The position numbers were made by a program, and so were the translations under genes. This document shows, one piece after another, positions 32,620 to 41,850 of a stretch of 64,000 nt of DNA (position 1 is the first letter of the stretch; each line of letters starts with the position of its first letter). The DNA comes from Nocardioides baekrokdamisoli. GTDB lineage: Bacteria > Actinomycetota > Actinomycetes > Propionibacteriales > Nocardioidaceae. The stretch lies in the NCBI RefSeq assembly GCF_003945325.1, contig NZ_AP019307.1, positions 1,054,001 to 1,118,000 on the forward strand, read 5' to 3'. A model generated the notes under the pieces. It saw only the letters and a list, made by a program, of their open reading frames with translations, made no database searches and had not been told where the DNA came from.

Positions 32620-34107
32620 CTATTGGGCGCGCGCCTGCAGAGCAATCCAGCCATCGGCTCGCGTCTGAGGGTCGGCGAGCGACGAGTCGAGCAGCGATTC
32701 GATCCGGTCCAGCCGCTTCCGCACGGTGTTGCGATGGATGCCCAGGTCCTCGGCGACCTGCAGCTGCGACCCATGATGCGCGAGGAACGACCGCAGCGTC
32801 GCCAGCAACTCCGGCTCCGGGTCGAGCGGCGCCAGCCAGGTGTCGGCGAAGGCGCTCAACCGATCTGAGTCCAACACCTCCAGCACCCCGCGGCGTACGC
32901 CCTCGACCCATCGGACCACCGCGCGATCCACCGTCGTCAGGTCCAGGGCCAGGCCGGCGGCACGGTCGCTTCGCGCAGCGTCTGCGACCGGGACGAGGTC
33001 GCCAACGCCGACCCGCAGGCCACGAGCGGCCAGGTCCTCAACGAGAGCGTCGACGCGTGACTGCCGCGCGACGATGACCATCTCCCCCGCCTCGGCGGCA
33101 ACGACTCCGGCGAGCGCCGTCGATTCCACCTGCGCCAGAGCCGCCTCGATCCGGGAGGCCGCTCCCCTCGTCCGAAGCACCGCGACGCGCGACGGGACCC
33201 GCAGCCGCCCACCCCCGGCAGCCGCCAGCAGGACCGAGGCCGTACGTGTGTCGCCGGCGATGAGGAGTTCGACCGCACGAGCGCGTACCTGCCGCTCCGC
33301 CTCCCGCCGCGAGCGACGACGCTCCTCGGAGGTACTCAACAGGGCGACAGCGGTGACGATGCTGCTGCGCTGGTCCTCGGTGACGCGTTGCTCGAAGGCG
33401 GTCACCAGGTAGCGCTCGGGTCGGCCGCGGACACCGAGCGGATGCAGCAGGATCTCGCCGCCACTGACCGACATCCCAGCAGCCGCACGCAGGCCCCGGT
33501 CACGGATCCGGTTGAGTGCCTCAGCGATCGCGTCGGCCGCCAACAGGTCGGTGCGTACGCCCGCGGGACCGACCAGAACCGCCCCCTCCGGATCGACCAG
33601 CGCCGCCGCCTGACCGACCCGCGCAACCGCTTCGATCAGCAGTTCGGGCTCGTCCTCCCGCAGCGCGGCCTGGGTCAGTTCGCGCTGCTGGCCCAGAGCC
33701 GCCCGAGTGGACGACTCGTCCTCGGCCTGGAGCAGGCGAGCGACCTGTCGGGTGACCGCCACGAACGTGGTCTCCCGAGGCACCTCGAAGAGGCCGACGT
33801 CGTACGCCGCGCAGGCTTCGATCAGAGCCGGCGGCGCCGTGGCGTACGTCAGGTCGACGGCGAGGCCGATCGCCAGTACGCCCACGGCCGCGATCCGCGC
33901 GACGTACGAATCCCACTCGTCGAGCCAGCCGACGGTCTCCAGCCCGGTGGTGAGCAGTACCTCGCCCTGACCGAGGAACGGAGACGGATCCGTCAACTCG
34001 CTGGTCGCGCTCCATGCGATCTCCTCGGACCGGCGTACGTCGACGAGCGGGCGCAGCCCGAGGGTGCGGTCATCCAGGAGTACGGCGAGCTTCACCACGA
34101 GTGTCAT
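32620..34107 (-). CDS. PucR-family transcriptional regulator
   Basis: The 495-residue protein has an N-terminal PucR domain (residues about 1-120, with GEVLLTTGL and YATAPPALIEACAAY), a central GGDEF-like/CdaR region, and a C-terminal HTH_30 motif (GSQLQVAEDLGIHRNTVRKR, about 446-465, then LDRIESLL). PucR/CdaR proteins respond to small metabolites such as purines, GABA or polyamines and activate nearby catabolic genes. It is divergent from gabT, with an inverted repeat TGTCATTT/AAATGACA spanning its start region, so it very probably controls the gabT-gdh-gabD unit. Confidence 0.9.
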   Translation of the reverse strand: MTLVVKLAVLLDDRTLGLRPLVDVRRSEEIAWSATSELTDPSPFLGQGEVLLTTGLETVGWLDEWDSYVARIAAVGVLAIGLAVDLTYATAPPALIEACAAYDVGLFEVPRETTFVAVTRQVARLLQAEDESSTRAALGQQRELTQAALREDEPELLIEAVARVGQAAALVDPEGAVLVGPAGVRTDLLAADAIAEALNRIRDRGLRAAAGMSVSGGEILLHPLGVRGRPERYLVTAFEQRVTEDQRSSIVTAVALLSTSEERRRSRREAERQVRARAVELLIAGDTRTASVLLAAAGGGRLRVPSRVAVLRTRGAASRIEAALAQVESTALAGVVAAEAGEMVIVARQSRVDALVEDLAARGLRVGVGDLVPVADAARSDRAAGLALDLTTVDRAVVRWVEGVRRGVLEVLDSDRLSAFADTWLAPLDPEPELLATLRSFLAHHGSQLQVAEDLGIHRNTVRKRLDRIESLLDSSLADPQTRADGWIALQARAQ

Positions 34108-34147
34108 TTTTGCACACTTGTAGAACCGATATTCGACACAAATGACA
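34102..34147. promoter_or_regulatory. Divergent pucR/gabT control region with inverted repeat
   Basis: TGTCATTT (34102-34109, overlapping the pucR start codon) and AAATGACA (34140-34147) form an 8-base inverted repeat 30 bases apart, with an AT-rich centre. It is a candidate PucR operator between pucR and gabT. The gabT start has AGGAGCAACG just ahead of it. Confidence 0.45.
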
Positions 34148-34209
34148 TGTTGACGACCGGCACCGCAGGCCTACCGTGATCAGCACAGGCCCCCAATCCA
34201 GGAGCAACG

Positions 34210-35568
34210 ATGACGACCTTCCTCACGGAGACCACCACGGGCGGCCCCGCGCTTCCCCAAGAGCTGCGACTGGTCACCGAGGTACCCGGCCCTCGGTCGC
34301 GTGAACTGCAGGCGCGCAAGAGCGCCGCAGTCGCCCAGGGTGTCGGTACGACCCTCCCGGTCTACATCGCCGCGGCCGGCGGAGGCGTCCTCGTCGACGT
34401 CGACGGCAACTCGCTGATCGACCTCGGCTCCGGCATCGCGGTGACCACGGTCGGCAACAGCGCCCCGCGTGTCGTCACCGCGGTCCAGGAGCAGGCGGCG
34501 GCGTTCACTCACACCTGCTTCATGGTGACCCCGTACGAGAGCTACGTGGCAGTCGCGGAGGCGCTCAATCGCCTCACCCCCGGTGACCACCAGAAGCGTT
34601 CGGCCCTCTTCAACTCCGGCGCCGAGGCCGTCGAGAACGCGGTCAAGATCGCCCGCAGCTACACGAAGAAGTCAGCCGTCGTCGTCTTCGACCACGCCTA
34701 CCACGGGCGTACGAACCTCACCATGGCGATGACCGCGAAGAACATGCCGTACAAGAGCGGCTTCGGCCCGTTCGCCTCCGACGTCTACCGTGCGCCGCTC
34801 TCCTACCCGTACCGCGACAGCGGTATCGACGGCGCTGCCGCTGCAGCCCGCGCGATCGACGTCATCGAGAAGCAGGTCGGCGCGGAGAACCTCGCCGCCG
34901 TCGTGATCGAGCCGATCCAGGGTGAGGGCGGTTTCATCGTCCCGGCCGACGGCTTCCTCGCCGGACTGGTCGACTGGTGCCGCGTCAACAACGTCGTCTT
35001 CGTCGCCGACGAGGTGCAGACCGGCTTCGCCCGCACCGGTGCGATGTTCGCCTGCGACCACGAGGGCGTCGTCCCCGACCTGATCGTCTCGGCGAAGGGC
35101 ATCGCGGGCGGTCTCCCGCTCAGCGCCGTCACCGGGCGCGCCGAGATCATGGACGCTGCGCACGGCGGCGGCCTCGGCGGTACGTACGGCGGCAACCCGC
35201 TCGCCTGCGCGGCAGCGCTGGCGGTCATCGAGACCATCGAGTCGGACGGTCTCGTCGAGCGCGCCGCTGCGATCGGCGACCTGATGGTCGACCGCCTCAA
35301 GACCCTCGCAGCCCGCGACGACCGGATCGGCGACATCCGCGGTCGCGGCGCGATGATCGCGGTCGAGCTGGTCAAGGCCGGCACCAACGAGCCGGATCCA
35401 GACCTCACCAAGAGGGTCGCCGCCGCCGCCCACGCCCGCGGCGTGATCGTGCTGACCTGCGGGACGTACGGCAACGTGCTCCGCTTCCTGCCCCCGCTCG
35501 CCATCTCCGACGCACTCCTGGCCCAGGCCTGCGACATCCTCGACGACGTCTTTGAGGAGACCCGATGA
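34210..35568 (+). CDS. gabT: 4-aminobutyrate--2-oxoglutarate aminotransferase
   Basis: A 452-residue class III PLP aminotransferase with the typical GabT order: GNSLIDLGSGIAVTTVGN, FNSGAEAVENAVKIAR, VFDHAYHGRTNLTM, IEPIQGEGGFIVP, VADEVQTGFARTG and the PLP lysine K296 in SAKGIAGGLPLSAVTG. It converts GABA plus 2-oxoglutarate to succinate semialdehyde plus glutamate. AGGAG precedes the ATG. The stop overlaps the gdh start (ATGA), and gabD follows, so the three genes form an operon; GDH can recycle the glutamate formed. 5-Aminovalerate is a possible alternative substrate. Confidence 0.95.
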   Translation: MTTFLTETTTGGPALPQELRLVTEVPGPRSRELQARKSAAVAQGVGTTLPVYIAAAGGGVLVDVDGNSLIDLGSGIAVTTVGNSAPRVVTAVQEQAAAFTHTCFMVTPYESYVAVAEALNRLTPGDHQKRSALFNSGAEAVENAVKIARSYTKKSAVVVFDHAYHGRTNLTMAMTAKNMPYKSGFGPFASDVYRAPLSYPYRDSGIDGAAAAARAIDVIEKQVGAENLAAVVIEPIQGEGGFIVPADGFLAGLVDWCRVNNVVFVADEVQTGFARTGAMFACDHEGVVPDLIVSAKGIAGGLPLSAVTGRAEIMDAAHGGGLGGTYGGNPLACAAALAVIETIESDGLVERAAAIGDLMVDRLKTLAARDDRIGDIRGRGAMIAVELVKAGTNEPDPDLTKRVAAAAHARGVIVLTCGTYGNVLRFLPPLAISDALLAQACDILDDVFEETR

Positions 35569-36842
35569 CCGCCGCGCTCACAGCCACCAGCATCGCGCCC
35601 GACCCGAACCCGCTGGACGATGCCCGCTCGCAGCTCGCCGAGGCGGTCAAGCTGCTCGGCTACGACGAGAGCGTCTACCAACTGCTGGCGGTGCCGCGTC
35701 GTGAGGTCACGGTCAGCATCCCGCTGCGCCGCGACGACGGCTCCCACGAGGTGCTCATCGGCCACCGTGTCCAGCACAACTTCTCCCGCGGCCCGGCCAA
35801 GGGTGGTCTGCGGTACGCACCCAACGTGACCCTCGACGAGGTCCGCGCGCTGGCGATGTGGATGACCTGGAAGTGCGCCCTTCTCGACGTCCCGTATGGC
35901 GGCGCCAAGGGCGGCATCCGGCTCGACCCGCGTGCCCACTCACAGGCCGAGCTCGAGCGGATCACCCGTCGCTACACCTCCGAGATCAGCCCGATCATCG
36001 GTCCTGACCGCGACATCCCGGCGCCCGACATCGGCACCGATGAGCGCACGATGGCCTGGATGATGGACACGTACTCCGTCCAGCAGGGTCACACCGTCCT
36101 CGGCGTGACCACCGGCAAGCCGATCAGCCTCGGCGGCTCACTCGGCCGCGCCACCGCCACCTCGCGCGGCGTCCAGCACGTCGCCCTGGCGGCGCTGGCC
36201 AGCCGCGGCATCCCGGTCCAGGGCGCCACCGCCGCCGTCCAGGGCTTCGGCAAGGTGGGTCGGTACGCGGCCCGCTTCCTCGCCGAGTCCGGCATGCGGG
36301 TGGTCGCGGTGAGCGACCAGTACGGCGCCGTCGCCGATGAGAAGGGTCTCGACATCGTTGCCCTGGAGGAGCACGTCGACCGCAACGGTTCGGTCGTCGG
36401 CTTCGTCGGCAGCGACGTGATCGACGGCGATGCACTGCTCGAGCTCGAGGTCGACCTGCTCGTCCCGGCGGCGGTGGAGGGCGTACTCCGCGCCGACAAC
36501 GCGCCGCGGGTCAAGGCCAAGGTGATCGTCGAGGGCGCCAACGGTCCGACGACCCCGGAGGCCGACGAGATCTTCTCGAGCAACGGCATCCTGGTCGCTC
36601 CCGACATCCTCGCGAACGCCGGCGGCGTGGTCGTGTCCTACTTCGAGTGGGTCCAGTCCAGCCAGGCGTTCTGGTGGAGTCTGGACGAGGTCGAGGCTCG
36701 CCTTGCCGAACGCATGGACGTTGCTTGGGACGCCGTTGCCAAGCACGCCGCGAAGCTCGACGTACCGTTGCGCACGGCAGCCACCGCACTCGCCGTCGAG
36801 CGCGTCGCCGAAGCACACCGCCTGCGCGGCCTCTACCCGTAA
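35565..36842 (+). CDS. Glutamate dehydrogenase (Glu/Leu/Phe/Val dehydrogenase family)
   Basis: The 425-residue protein has the ELFV dehydrogenase signature: GPAKGGLRYAPNVTLDEVRA, LAMWMTWKCALLDVPYGGAKG with the catalytic Lys, and the NAD-binding GFGKVGRYAARFLAESG motif. Length and spacing match bacterial NAD-type glutamate dehydrogenases, though leucine/valine specificity cannot be excluded. It starts by ATGA overlap with gabT, so it most likely deaminates the glutamate produced by GabT back to 2-oxoglutarate, releasing ammonia and making GABA degradation self-sustaining. Confidence 0.88.
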   Translation: MTAALTATSIAPDPNPLDDARSQLAEAVKLLGYDESVYQLLAVPRREVTVSIPLRRDDGSHEVLIGHRVQHNFSRGPAKGGLRYAPNVTLDEVRALAMWMTWKCALLDVPYGGAKGGIRLDPRAHSQAELERITRRYTSEISPIIGPDRDIPAPDIGTDERTMAWMMDTYSVQQGHTVLGVTTGKPISLGGSLGRATATSRGVQHVALAALASRGIPVQGATAAVQGFGKVGRYAARFLAESGMRVVAVSDQYGAVADEKGLDIVALEEHVDRNGSVVGFVGSDVIDGDALLELEVDLLVPAAVEGVLRADNAPRVKAKVIVEGANGPTTPEADEIFSSNGILVAPDILANAGGVVVSYFEWVQSSQAFWWSLDEVEARLAERMDVAWDAVAKHAAKLDVPLRTAATALAVERVAEAHRLRGLYP

Positions 36843-36886
36843 ACCGACGCCTCACCCCGACAGTCACGACTTCTCAAGGACGAACG

Positions 36887-38359
36887 ATGATCCCCACCTC
36901 GGTCACCGCCACCATTGCCGCGCTCGACGCCGCCAACGGCCAGCACATCGCCGGAGCGGGCCGACCGGGCGTCGACGGTCGGGTGTACGACGTCAACGAC
37001 CCGGCCACGGGCGTACTGCTGTCGCACGTCTCGGACGGCGGTCCGGCCGACGCCACGGCCGCGGTCGACGCCGCAGCAGCGGCGTTCGGCGGATGGTCCA
37101 CGACGGCACCGCGCGTACGCGGTGAGGCGTTGCGCAAGGCGTGGGAACTGATGACGGCCCGCTCCGAGGAGTTGGCCGCGCTCATCTCCGCCGAGAACGG
37201 CAAGGCGCTCCCGGACGCCCGCGCCGAGGTGGCGTACGCCGCTGAGTTCTTCCGTTGGTTCTCCGAGGAGGCGGTCCGCCCCGAGGGCTCGTACGGAGAG
37301 TCGCCCGCCGGCGGCACTCGCACGATCGTGACCGAGCACCCGGTCGGCGTGGCCGCCCTGGTGACGCCTTGGAACTTCCCGGCCGCGATGGCGACCCGCA
37401 AGATCGGTCCGGCCCTTGCGGCAGGCTGCACCGTCGTCCTCAAGCCGGCAGCCGAGACGCCGCTGACGGCTCTTGCCGTCGCGCAGATCCTCGAGGAGGC
37501 CGGCGTACCCGCCGGTGTCGTCAACGTGGTCAACTCCACCGACCCCGGCGCGATCGTCAGCACCTGGCTCGAGGACGACCGGGTCCGCAAGATCTCGTTC
37601 ACCGGTTCGACCGGCGTGGGGAGGATCCTGCTAGGCCAGGCGGCCGACCGGATCGTGAACTCCTCGATGGAGCTCGGCGGCAACGCACCGTTCGTCGTGG
37701 CCGCGGACGCCGACATCGACAAGGCCGTGGCCGGCGCACTGATCGCGAAGTTCCGCAACGGTGGCCAGGCCTGCACGGCGGCCAACCGCTTCTACGTGCA
37801 CGCCGACGTGGTCGAGGATTTCGTCGCGAAGTTCGGCGCCGCGATCGAGGCGATGCCGGTCGGGTCAGCCTTCGAGGACGGCACCGTGATCGGTCCGATG
37901 ATCAGCGCCAAGGCCGTGGCCGGGCTTACGGCGAAGGTCGAGGACGCACTCAACCGTGGCGCCAAGGTCGCGTACGAGGCGACGCCAACCACCCTGACCG
38001 GACACTTCTACACGCCGGCGCTGCTGGTCGACGTGCCGCAGGACGCGAAGATCGTCCGCGAAGAGGCCTTCGGCCCGGTCGCCCCGATCATCATCTGGAC
38101 TGACGAGGCCGATGTGCTCCGGCAAGTCAACAACACCGAGTTCGGGCTCGCGTCGTACGTGTTCTCCGGCGACCTCAAGTGGGCGCTGCAGTTCGCGGAG
38201 AAGGTCGAAGCCGGCATGGTCGGGATCAACCGTGGCGTCGTCTCCGACCCGGCTGCACCGTTCGGTGGCGTGAAGGAGAGCGGTCTGGGCCGCGAGGGTG
38301 CGCGCGAGGGCGTACGCGCCTTCACCGAGACGCAGTACTTCTCCGTGGACTGGAGCTGA
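36887..38359 (+). CDS. gabD: Succinate-semialdehyde dehydrogenase
   Basis: A 490-residue aldehyde dehydrogenase with PWNFPAAMATRKIGPALAAG, FTGSTGVGRIL, catalytic Glu E262 in MELGGNAPF and nucleophile Cys C296 in NGGQACTAANRF, matching GabD-type SSADHs. It oxidises succinate semialdehyde to succinate, the last step of the GABA route. ATG 36887 has AAGGA at 36877-36881, clearly preferable to the much longer frame overlapping gdh. Third gene of the gabT-gdh-gabD group, 44 bases behind gdh. Confidence 0.92.
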   Translation: MIPTSVTATIAALDAANGQHIAGAGRPGVDGRVYDVNDPATGVLLSHVSDGGPADATAAVDAAAAAFGGWSTTAPRVRGEALRKAWELMTARSEELAALISAENGKALPDARAEVAYAAEFFRWFSEEAVRPEGSYGESPAGGTRTIVTEHPVGVAALVTPWNFPAAMATRKIGPALAAGCTVVLKPAAETPLTALAVAQILEEAGVPAGVVNVVNSTDPGAIVSTWLEDDRVRKISFTGSTGVGRILLGQAADRIVNSSMELGGNAPFVVAADADIDKAVAGALIAKFRNGGQACTAANRFYVHADVVEDFVAKFGAAIEAMPVGSAFEDGTVIGPMISAKAVAGLTAKVEDALNRGAKVAYEATPTTLTGHFYTPALLVDVPQDAKIVREEAFGPVAPIIIWTDEADVLRQVNNTEFGLASYVFSGDLKWALQFAEKVEAGMVGINRGVVSDPAAPFGGVKESGLGREGAREGVRAFTETQYFSVDWS

Positions 38360-38396
38360 TCAGCCGCCGCGCGGCCGCTACTGACAGGCTGAGCAG

Positions 38397-39245
38397 ATGA
38401 GCCGAGTGCCAGCGTGGGTGCTCACGGTAGCCGCGATCTTCACGGCGCAGGCGGGCTCCGTCTTCTCGGTACGACTCATCCCGCTGGTCGGCTCGGACGG
38501 AACCGCCTGGTTGCGATTCACGATCGCCGGACTGATCCTGCTGGCTCTGGTGCGGCCACCCCTGCGATCGATGAGTCGACGCGAGCTCCCGGCACTGATC
38601 GGGCTGGGGCTCGCGACAGCTGTCATGACGACGTGCTTCATCAACGCGCTCGCTCATCTGCCACTGGGCACCGTGGTGGCGATCGAGTTCCTGGGGCCGC
38701 TCTCCGTCGCCGCCTTCCAAGCCGCTGACCGGCGAACGCTGATCTGGCCGGCCACGGCGTTCGCCGGCGTACTCCTGCTCACGCGACCGTGGCTCGGATC
38801 GGTCTCCGCGGCCGGTATCGCCTTCGCGGTCGGTGCGGCCGCCGGTTGGGGTGCGTACATCGTGCTGACCCAGAAGGTCGGGGATCAGTTCAGCGGCATC
38901 AGTGCGCTCGCGATCACGATCCCGGTCGCTGCCCTCGCGACAGCGCCTCTGGGAGCAGCACCGGCCGGCTCGCACCTGTCCTGGCATGTCGTTGTGCTTG
39001 CCGGAGCGATGGCCGCCCTCTCCCCCGTCGTCACGTTCGGACTCGAGATGGTGTCGCTGCGCCGGATGTCGCAGACCGCGTTCGGAACCCTGATGGCGCT
39101 GGAGCCCGCCGTCGCCTCCCTGCTCGGGTTCGCCTGGCTCGGCCAGTCGATCTCGCTCTGGCAGTTGGCCGGCACGGCCCTTGTGGTGGCTGCGGGTGCC
39201 GCAACCCAGAGGACCGGGCAGCGGGCCCTCGTGCTCGAGACCTGA
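38397..39245 (+). CDS. EamA/RhtA-type DMT exporter
   Basis: A 282-residue protein with about ten transmembrane helices in two EamA repeats; the FLGPLSVAAFQ and ALEPAVASLLGF segments are typical of RhtA-type drug/metabolite transporters that export amino acids. It follows gabD by 37 bases and may be cotranscribed, suggesting export or overflow of an amino acid or amine connected with the catabolic locus. Specific substrate unknown. Confidence 0.85.
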   Translation: MSRVPAWVLTVAAIFTAQAGSVFSVRLIPLVGSDGTAWLRFTIAGLILLALVRPPLRSMSRRELPALIGLGLATAVMTTCFINALAHLPLGTVVAIEFLGPLSVAAFQAADRRTLIWPATAFAGVLLLTRPWLGSVSAAGIAFAVGAAAGWGAYIVLTQKVGDQFSGISALAITIPVAALATAPLGAAPAGSHLSWHVVVLAGAMAALSPVVTFGLEMVSLRRMSQTAFGTLMALEPAVASLLGFAWLGQSISLWQLAGTALVVAAGAATQRTGQRALVLET

Positions 39246-39275
39246 CGGGCTGCCGCACCGGGCCCCAGCTCTCAA

Positions 39276-39360
39276 TCTTCCGAACGTTCGGACGGTGACG
39301 GCCGAATCCGTCCGAACGTTCGGACGGTGACCCCGGGATCCGTCCGAACGTTCGGAAGAT
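39276..39360. repeat. Three tandem palindromes TCCGAACGTTCGGA with 32-base period
   Basis: The 14-base perfect palindrome occurs at 39279-39292, 39311-39324 and 39343-39356, exactly 32 bases apart. The outer ends (ATCT before, AGAT after) are also complementary. Located between the convergent ends of the EamA and monooxygenase genes, it could be a terminator-like or protein-binding array. Confidence 0.75.
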
Positions 39361-39370
39361 CGGCGCCGCC

Positions 39371-41062
39371 TCAGTCTCCGAGCACCAGCGGCGCGATCTC
39401 GTCGAACACATCCCCGGGGCCGGGGTTCGCCGCAGCTGTCGATCCGCCGAACTGGTGCATCACACCCCAGACCGCATTGAGCGCCGTGGTGACCGCTCCT
39501 TCGGCCCAGCCGGCCGTCCAGGAGACGTCATCCCCGGCGAGGAACAGTCCGCGGAATTCCGGCGCAAGCCGGTCCTGCATGAAGTGGCTGTAGAGCCGCT
39601 CCTGGTAGCGATAGTGCCCCGGCAGGTTCGCCTTGAACGCGCCCATGAAGGCCCGCTCTGACTCCCAGGTGACCGTCTGCGGCGGAGCGATGACGTGCGA
39701 GCGGATGTCGACGCCGGGATAGATCTCGGCGAGCGACTTGAGCATCAGGTCCATCCGCGCCTCGGCGTCCAGCGGCAGCAGCTTCAGCGAGTCGTCCGAC
39801 CACGTGTACGAGAGGCAGATCAGGCCCGGCTTTCCCTCCCCCTGGTCGAGCAGGTACGTCCCGCGGCTCATCCGGTCGGTGAGCGTCATGGACATCACCT
39901 CGCGTCCCGTCGCGGGGTCCATGTCCTTCCAGAACGGTCGGTCCACCAGCACGAACACCTTCGACGACCCCATGTAGTGGGTCCGCTCGACGGCGGTCCA
40001 GTGATCGATCGGCAGCAGCCGGTCGTCGCTGTTGATGGTGTTGAGCAGCATCCACACCTGGGCGGTGTAGACGACCGCCTCGAAGGTGTCCGTACGCCCC
40101 TCGGCGTCGGTGATCTCGAAGCCACCGGCATCGGTCCGCCGAAGCGCGGCGACGGCGGGGTGCGTACGCCCTCCCTCGTGCACCGACTGGACGGAGGTGC
40201 CGGCGGGCCAGTGCACCGCCCCCTCGACGGGGCGTTCCCAGAGGCGGACCGGCAACTGCTGCGAGCCGCCCACGACACCTTGGTGGTGGTCATCCGCGGC
40301 GGTCAGCACCACCCGCAGGATCTCCAGGATCGAGTTCGGGTAGTCCGTGTCCCAGCCGCCGGTGCCGAACCCGACCTGACCGAAGATCTCCCGCAACCGA
40401 AAGCTCTGGAACGACGAGCTCCGGGCCAGGAATCCGTAGAACGTCTCGTCGTCGTAGCGACGGATGAGGTCGTTCCAGATCTCCTTGAGCTTCACGTGAT
40501 CGCGGGCTCGGATCGCGTCCTGGAGGGGCCGGAGTTCGGCGTGCTCCTCCAGCGCCCTGGTCCACGCCTCCGCGACCTCGGTGTAGACCGGCGGGAGGTC
40601 GGCGAGCGTACGCGCAAAGTGCGTCTCGCCCTTGAGATCGACGACGGTGCTCGGCGTCGACTCAGCCAGCGGATTCGGGAACGGTGTGGTCTCCAGACCC
40701 ATCTCGTCGAGGTAGTGGAAGAGCGTCGTGGAGGACGGCGGGAACCGCATCGAGCCCATCTCGGCGACGACATCCTCGTGGCCCTCGAACGGCACCGAGC
40801 GCATCCGGCCACCGATCTGGTCGGCTTCGTACACGACGGGCTGCAAGCCCATCCGGAGCAGTTCCCGGGCGGCGAGCATGCCCGAGAGCCCACCGCCGAT
40901 GATCGCCACGCGAGTGCCGTACGCGGCGGCCGGGATCGAGCCGATCCCATCGGGGTGCTTCACGTAGTCGTCGTAGGCGAACGGGAAGTCGGGCCCGAAC
41001 ATCGTGATCGGGGCGGCGGCGTCGGTGCCGCCGGCGGCATGGGTGGGGACGGCCGAGGTCAT
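39371..41062 (-). CDS. Amino-acid 2-monooxygenase family flavoenzyme, probably arginine 2-monooxygenase
   Basis: A 563-residue flavin amine oxidase of the tryptophan 2-monooxygenase (IaaM)/lysine 2-monooxygenase (DavB) type. Visible family hallmarks: MFGPDFPFAYDDYVKHPDG, FAD motif VAIIGGGLSGMLAARELL (52-69), GGRMRSVPFEG, AEMGSMRFP, QVGFGTGGWDTDYPNS, RPFWKDMDPATG and C-terminal GAFKANLPGHYRYQERLY and GDDVSWTAGWAEGAV. These enzymes oxidatively decarboxylate an amino acid to its amide. Its start overlaps the amidase stop, and a ureohydrolase lies in the same operon, so arginine (giving 4-guanidinobutyramide) is the best-supported substrate; lysine or tryptophan remain possible. Confidence 0.85.
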   Translation of the reverse strand: MTSAVPTHAAGGTDAAAPITMFGPDFPFAYDDYVKHPDGIGSIPAAAYGTRVAIIGGGLSGMLAARELLRMGLQPVVYEADQIGGRMRSVPFEGHEDVVAEMGSMRFPPSSTTLFHYLDEMGLETTPFPNPLAESTPSTVVDLKGETHFARTLADLPPVYTEVAEAWTRALEEHAELRPLQDAIRARDHVKLKEIWNDLIRRYDDETFYGFLARSSSFQSFRLREIFGQVGFGTGGWDTDYPNSILEILRVVLTAADDHHQGVVGGSQQLPVRLWERPVEGAVHWPAGTSVQSVHEGGRTHPAVAALRRTDAGGFEITDAEGRTDTFEAVVYTAQVWMLLNTINSDDRLLPIDHWTAVERTHYMGSSKVFVLVDRPFWKDMDPATGREVMSMTLTDRMSRGTYLLDQGEGKPGLICLSYTWSDDSLKLLPLDAEARMDLMLKSLAEIYPGVDIRSHVIAPPQTVTWESERAFMGAFKANLPGHYRYQERLYSHFMQDRLAPEFRGLFLAGDDVSWTAGWAEGAVTTALNAVWGVMHQFGGSTAAANPGPGDVFDEIAPLVLGD

Positions 41063-41841
41063 CGGACGTGCTCCTCTCGGGCGAGCGCTCCGTACAACTG
41101 CGGTCGACGGTCATTCAGATGGGTGTTGTCCGCGCGCGATCGCGCGAGCGCGGCGGTGTCGATCTCGGCCAGCAGCAACTCATCCCCGGAGCGGGCACGG
41201 GCGAGGTCGACCCCGTCGGGTCCGACCACACAACTCTCGCCGCAGTACGTCAGCGTGCCCTCAACCCCACTGCGGTTCGCATACGCGAGATAGACCTGAT
41301 TCTCGTACGCCCGTGCCGGCACCAGAGTGCGCGTGACGACCTCGTACGGGGTCATCAACGCGGTCGGGACCGCCACCAGATCGGCACCCGCCAAGGCCAG
41401 CATGCGTACGGTCTCCGGGAACTCGACGTCGTAACAGATGAGCACGCCGACGCGTACGCCATCGAGGTCGGCGAGCGCGTCCAGCGAAGTGCCCGGCTGG
41501 TACACCCGATCGACCTCACCGTAGAGATGAGTCTTGTGGTGACGGGTCAGGACGCTGCCGTCGCGGTCGACCAGGGTCGCGCTGTTGAAGACCACGTCGC
41601 CGGCACGCTCCGGGTGACCGTAGAGGATCGCCAGCCCCGTCTCGGCAGCGATCGCAGCCACCGCCTGGTCCCACGCCCCGCCGAGCGGTTGAGCCAGTTC
41701 CGCGATGTCCGGCACCGCGTACCCGCTGGTGAAGGCCTCCGGCGTGATCAGCAGTCGCGCACCCTCCGCCGAGGCCTCGAGCGCACGCTCGCGGAGTCGG
41801 CCGAGGTCAGCCGATCCGGTCTGCCACAGTGCGATCTTCAT
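41059..41841 (-). CDS. Nitrilase-superfamily amidase, probably 4-guanidinobutyramide amidase
   Basis: A 260-residue carbon-nitrogen hydrolase with the Glu-Lys-Cys triad: E35 (ITPEAFTSGY), K103 (HHKTHLYGEVD) and C136 (VLICYDVEFPE), the DavA/R-amidase pattern. It lies between the monooxygenase, with which it overlaps by ATGA, and the ureohydrolase 9 bases upstream. In the arginine monooxygenase route such an enzyme hydrolyses 4-guanidinobutyramide to 4-guanidinobutyrate; in the lysine route the homologue acts on 5-aminovaleramide. Context favours the former. Confidence 0.85.
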   Translation of the reverse strand: MKIALWQTGSADLGRLRERALEASAEGARLLITPEAFTSGYAVPDIAELAQPLGGAWDQAVAAIAAETGLAILYGHPERAGDVVFNSATLVDRDGSVLTRHHKTHLYGEVDRVYQPGTSLDALADLDGVRVGVLICYDVEFPETVRMLALAGADLVAVPTALMTPYEVVTRTLVPARAYENQVYLAYANRSGVEGTLTYCGESCVVGPDGVDLARARSGDELLLAEIDTAALARSRADNTHLNDRRPQLYGALAREEHVR

Positions 41842-41850
41842 CGGCCGTCC

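Noticed and set aside
39279..39356. SOS box (LexA) for the TCCGAACGTTCGGA palindromes
   Set aside because: Actinobacterial LexA boxes have GAAC-N4-GTTC spacing; here the arms are adjacent and three copies lie between convergent gene ends, not at a promoter.
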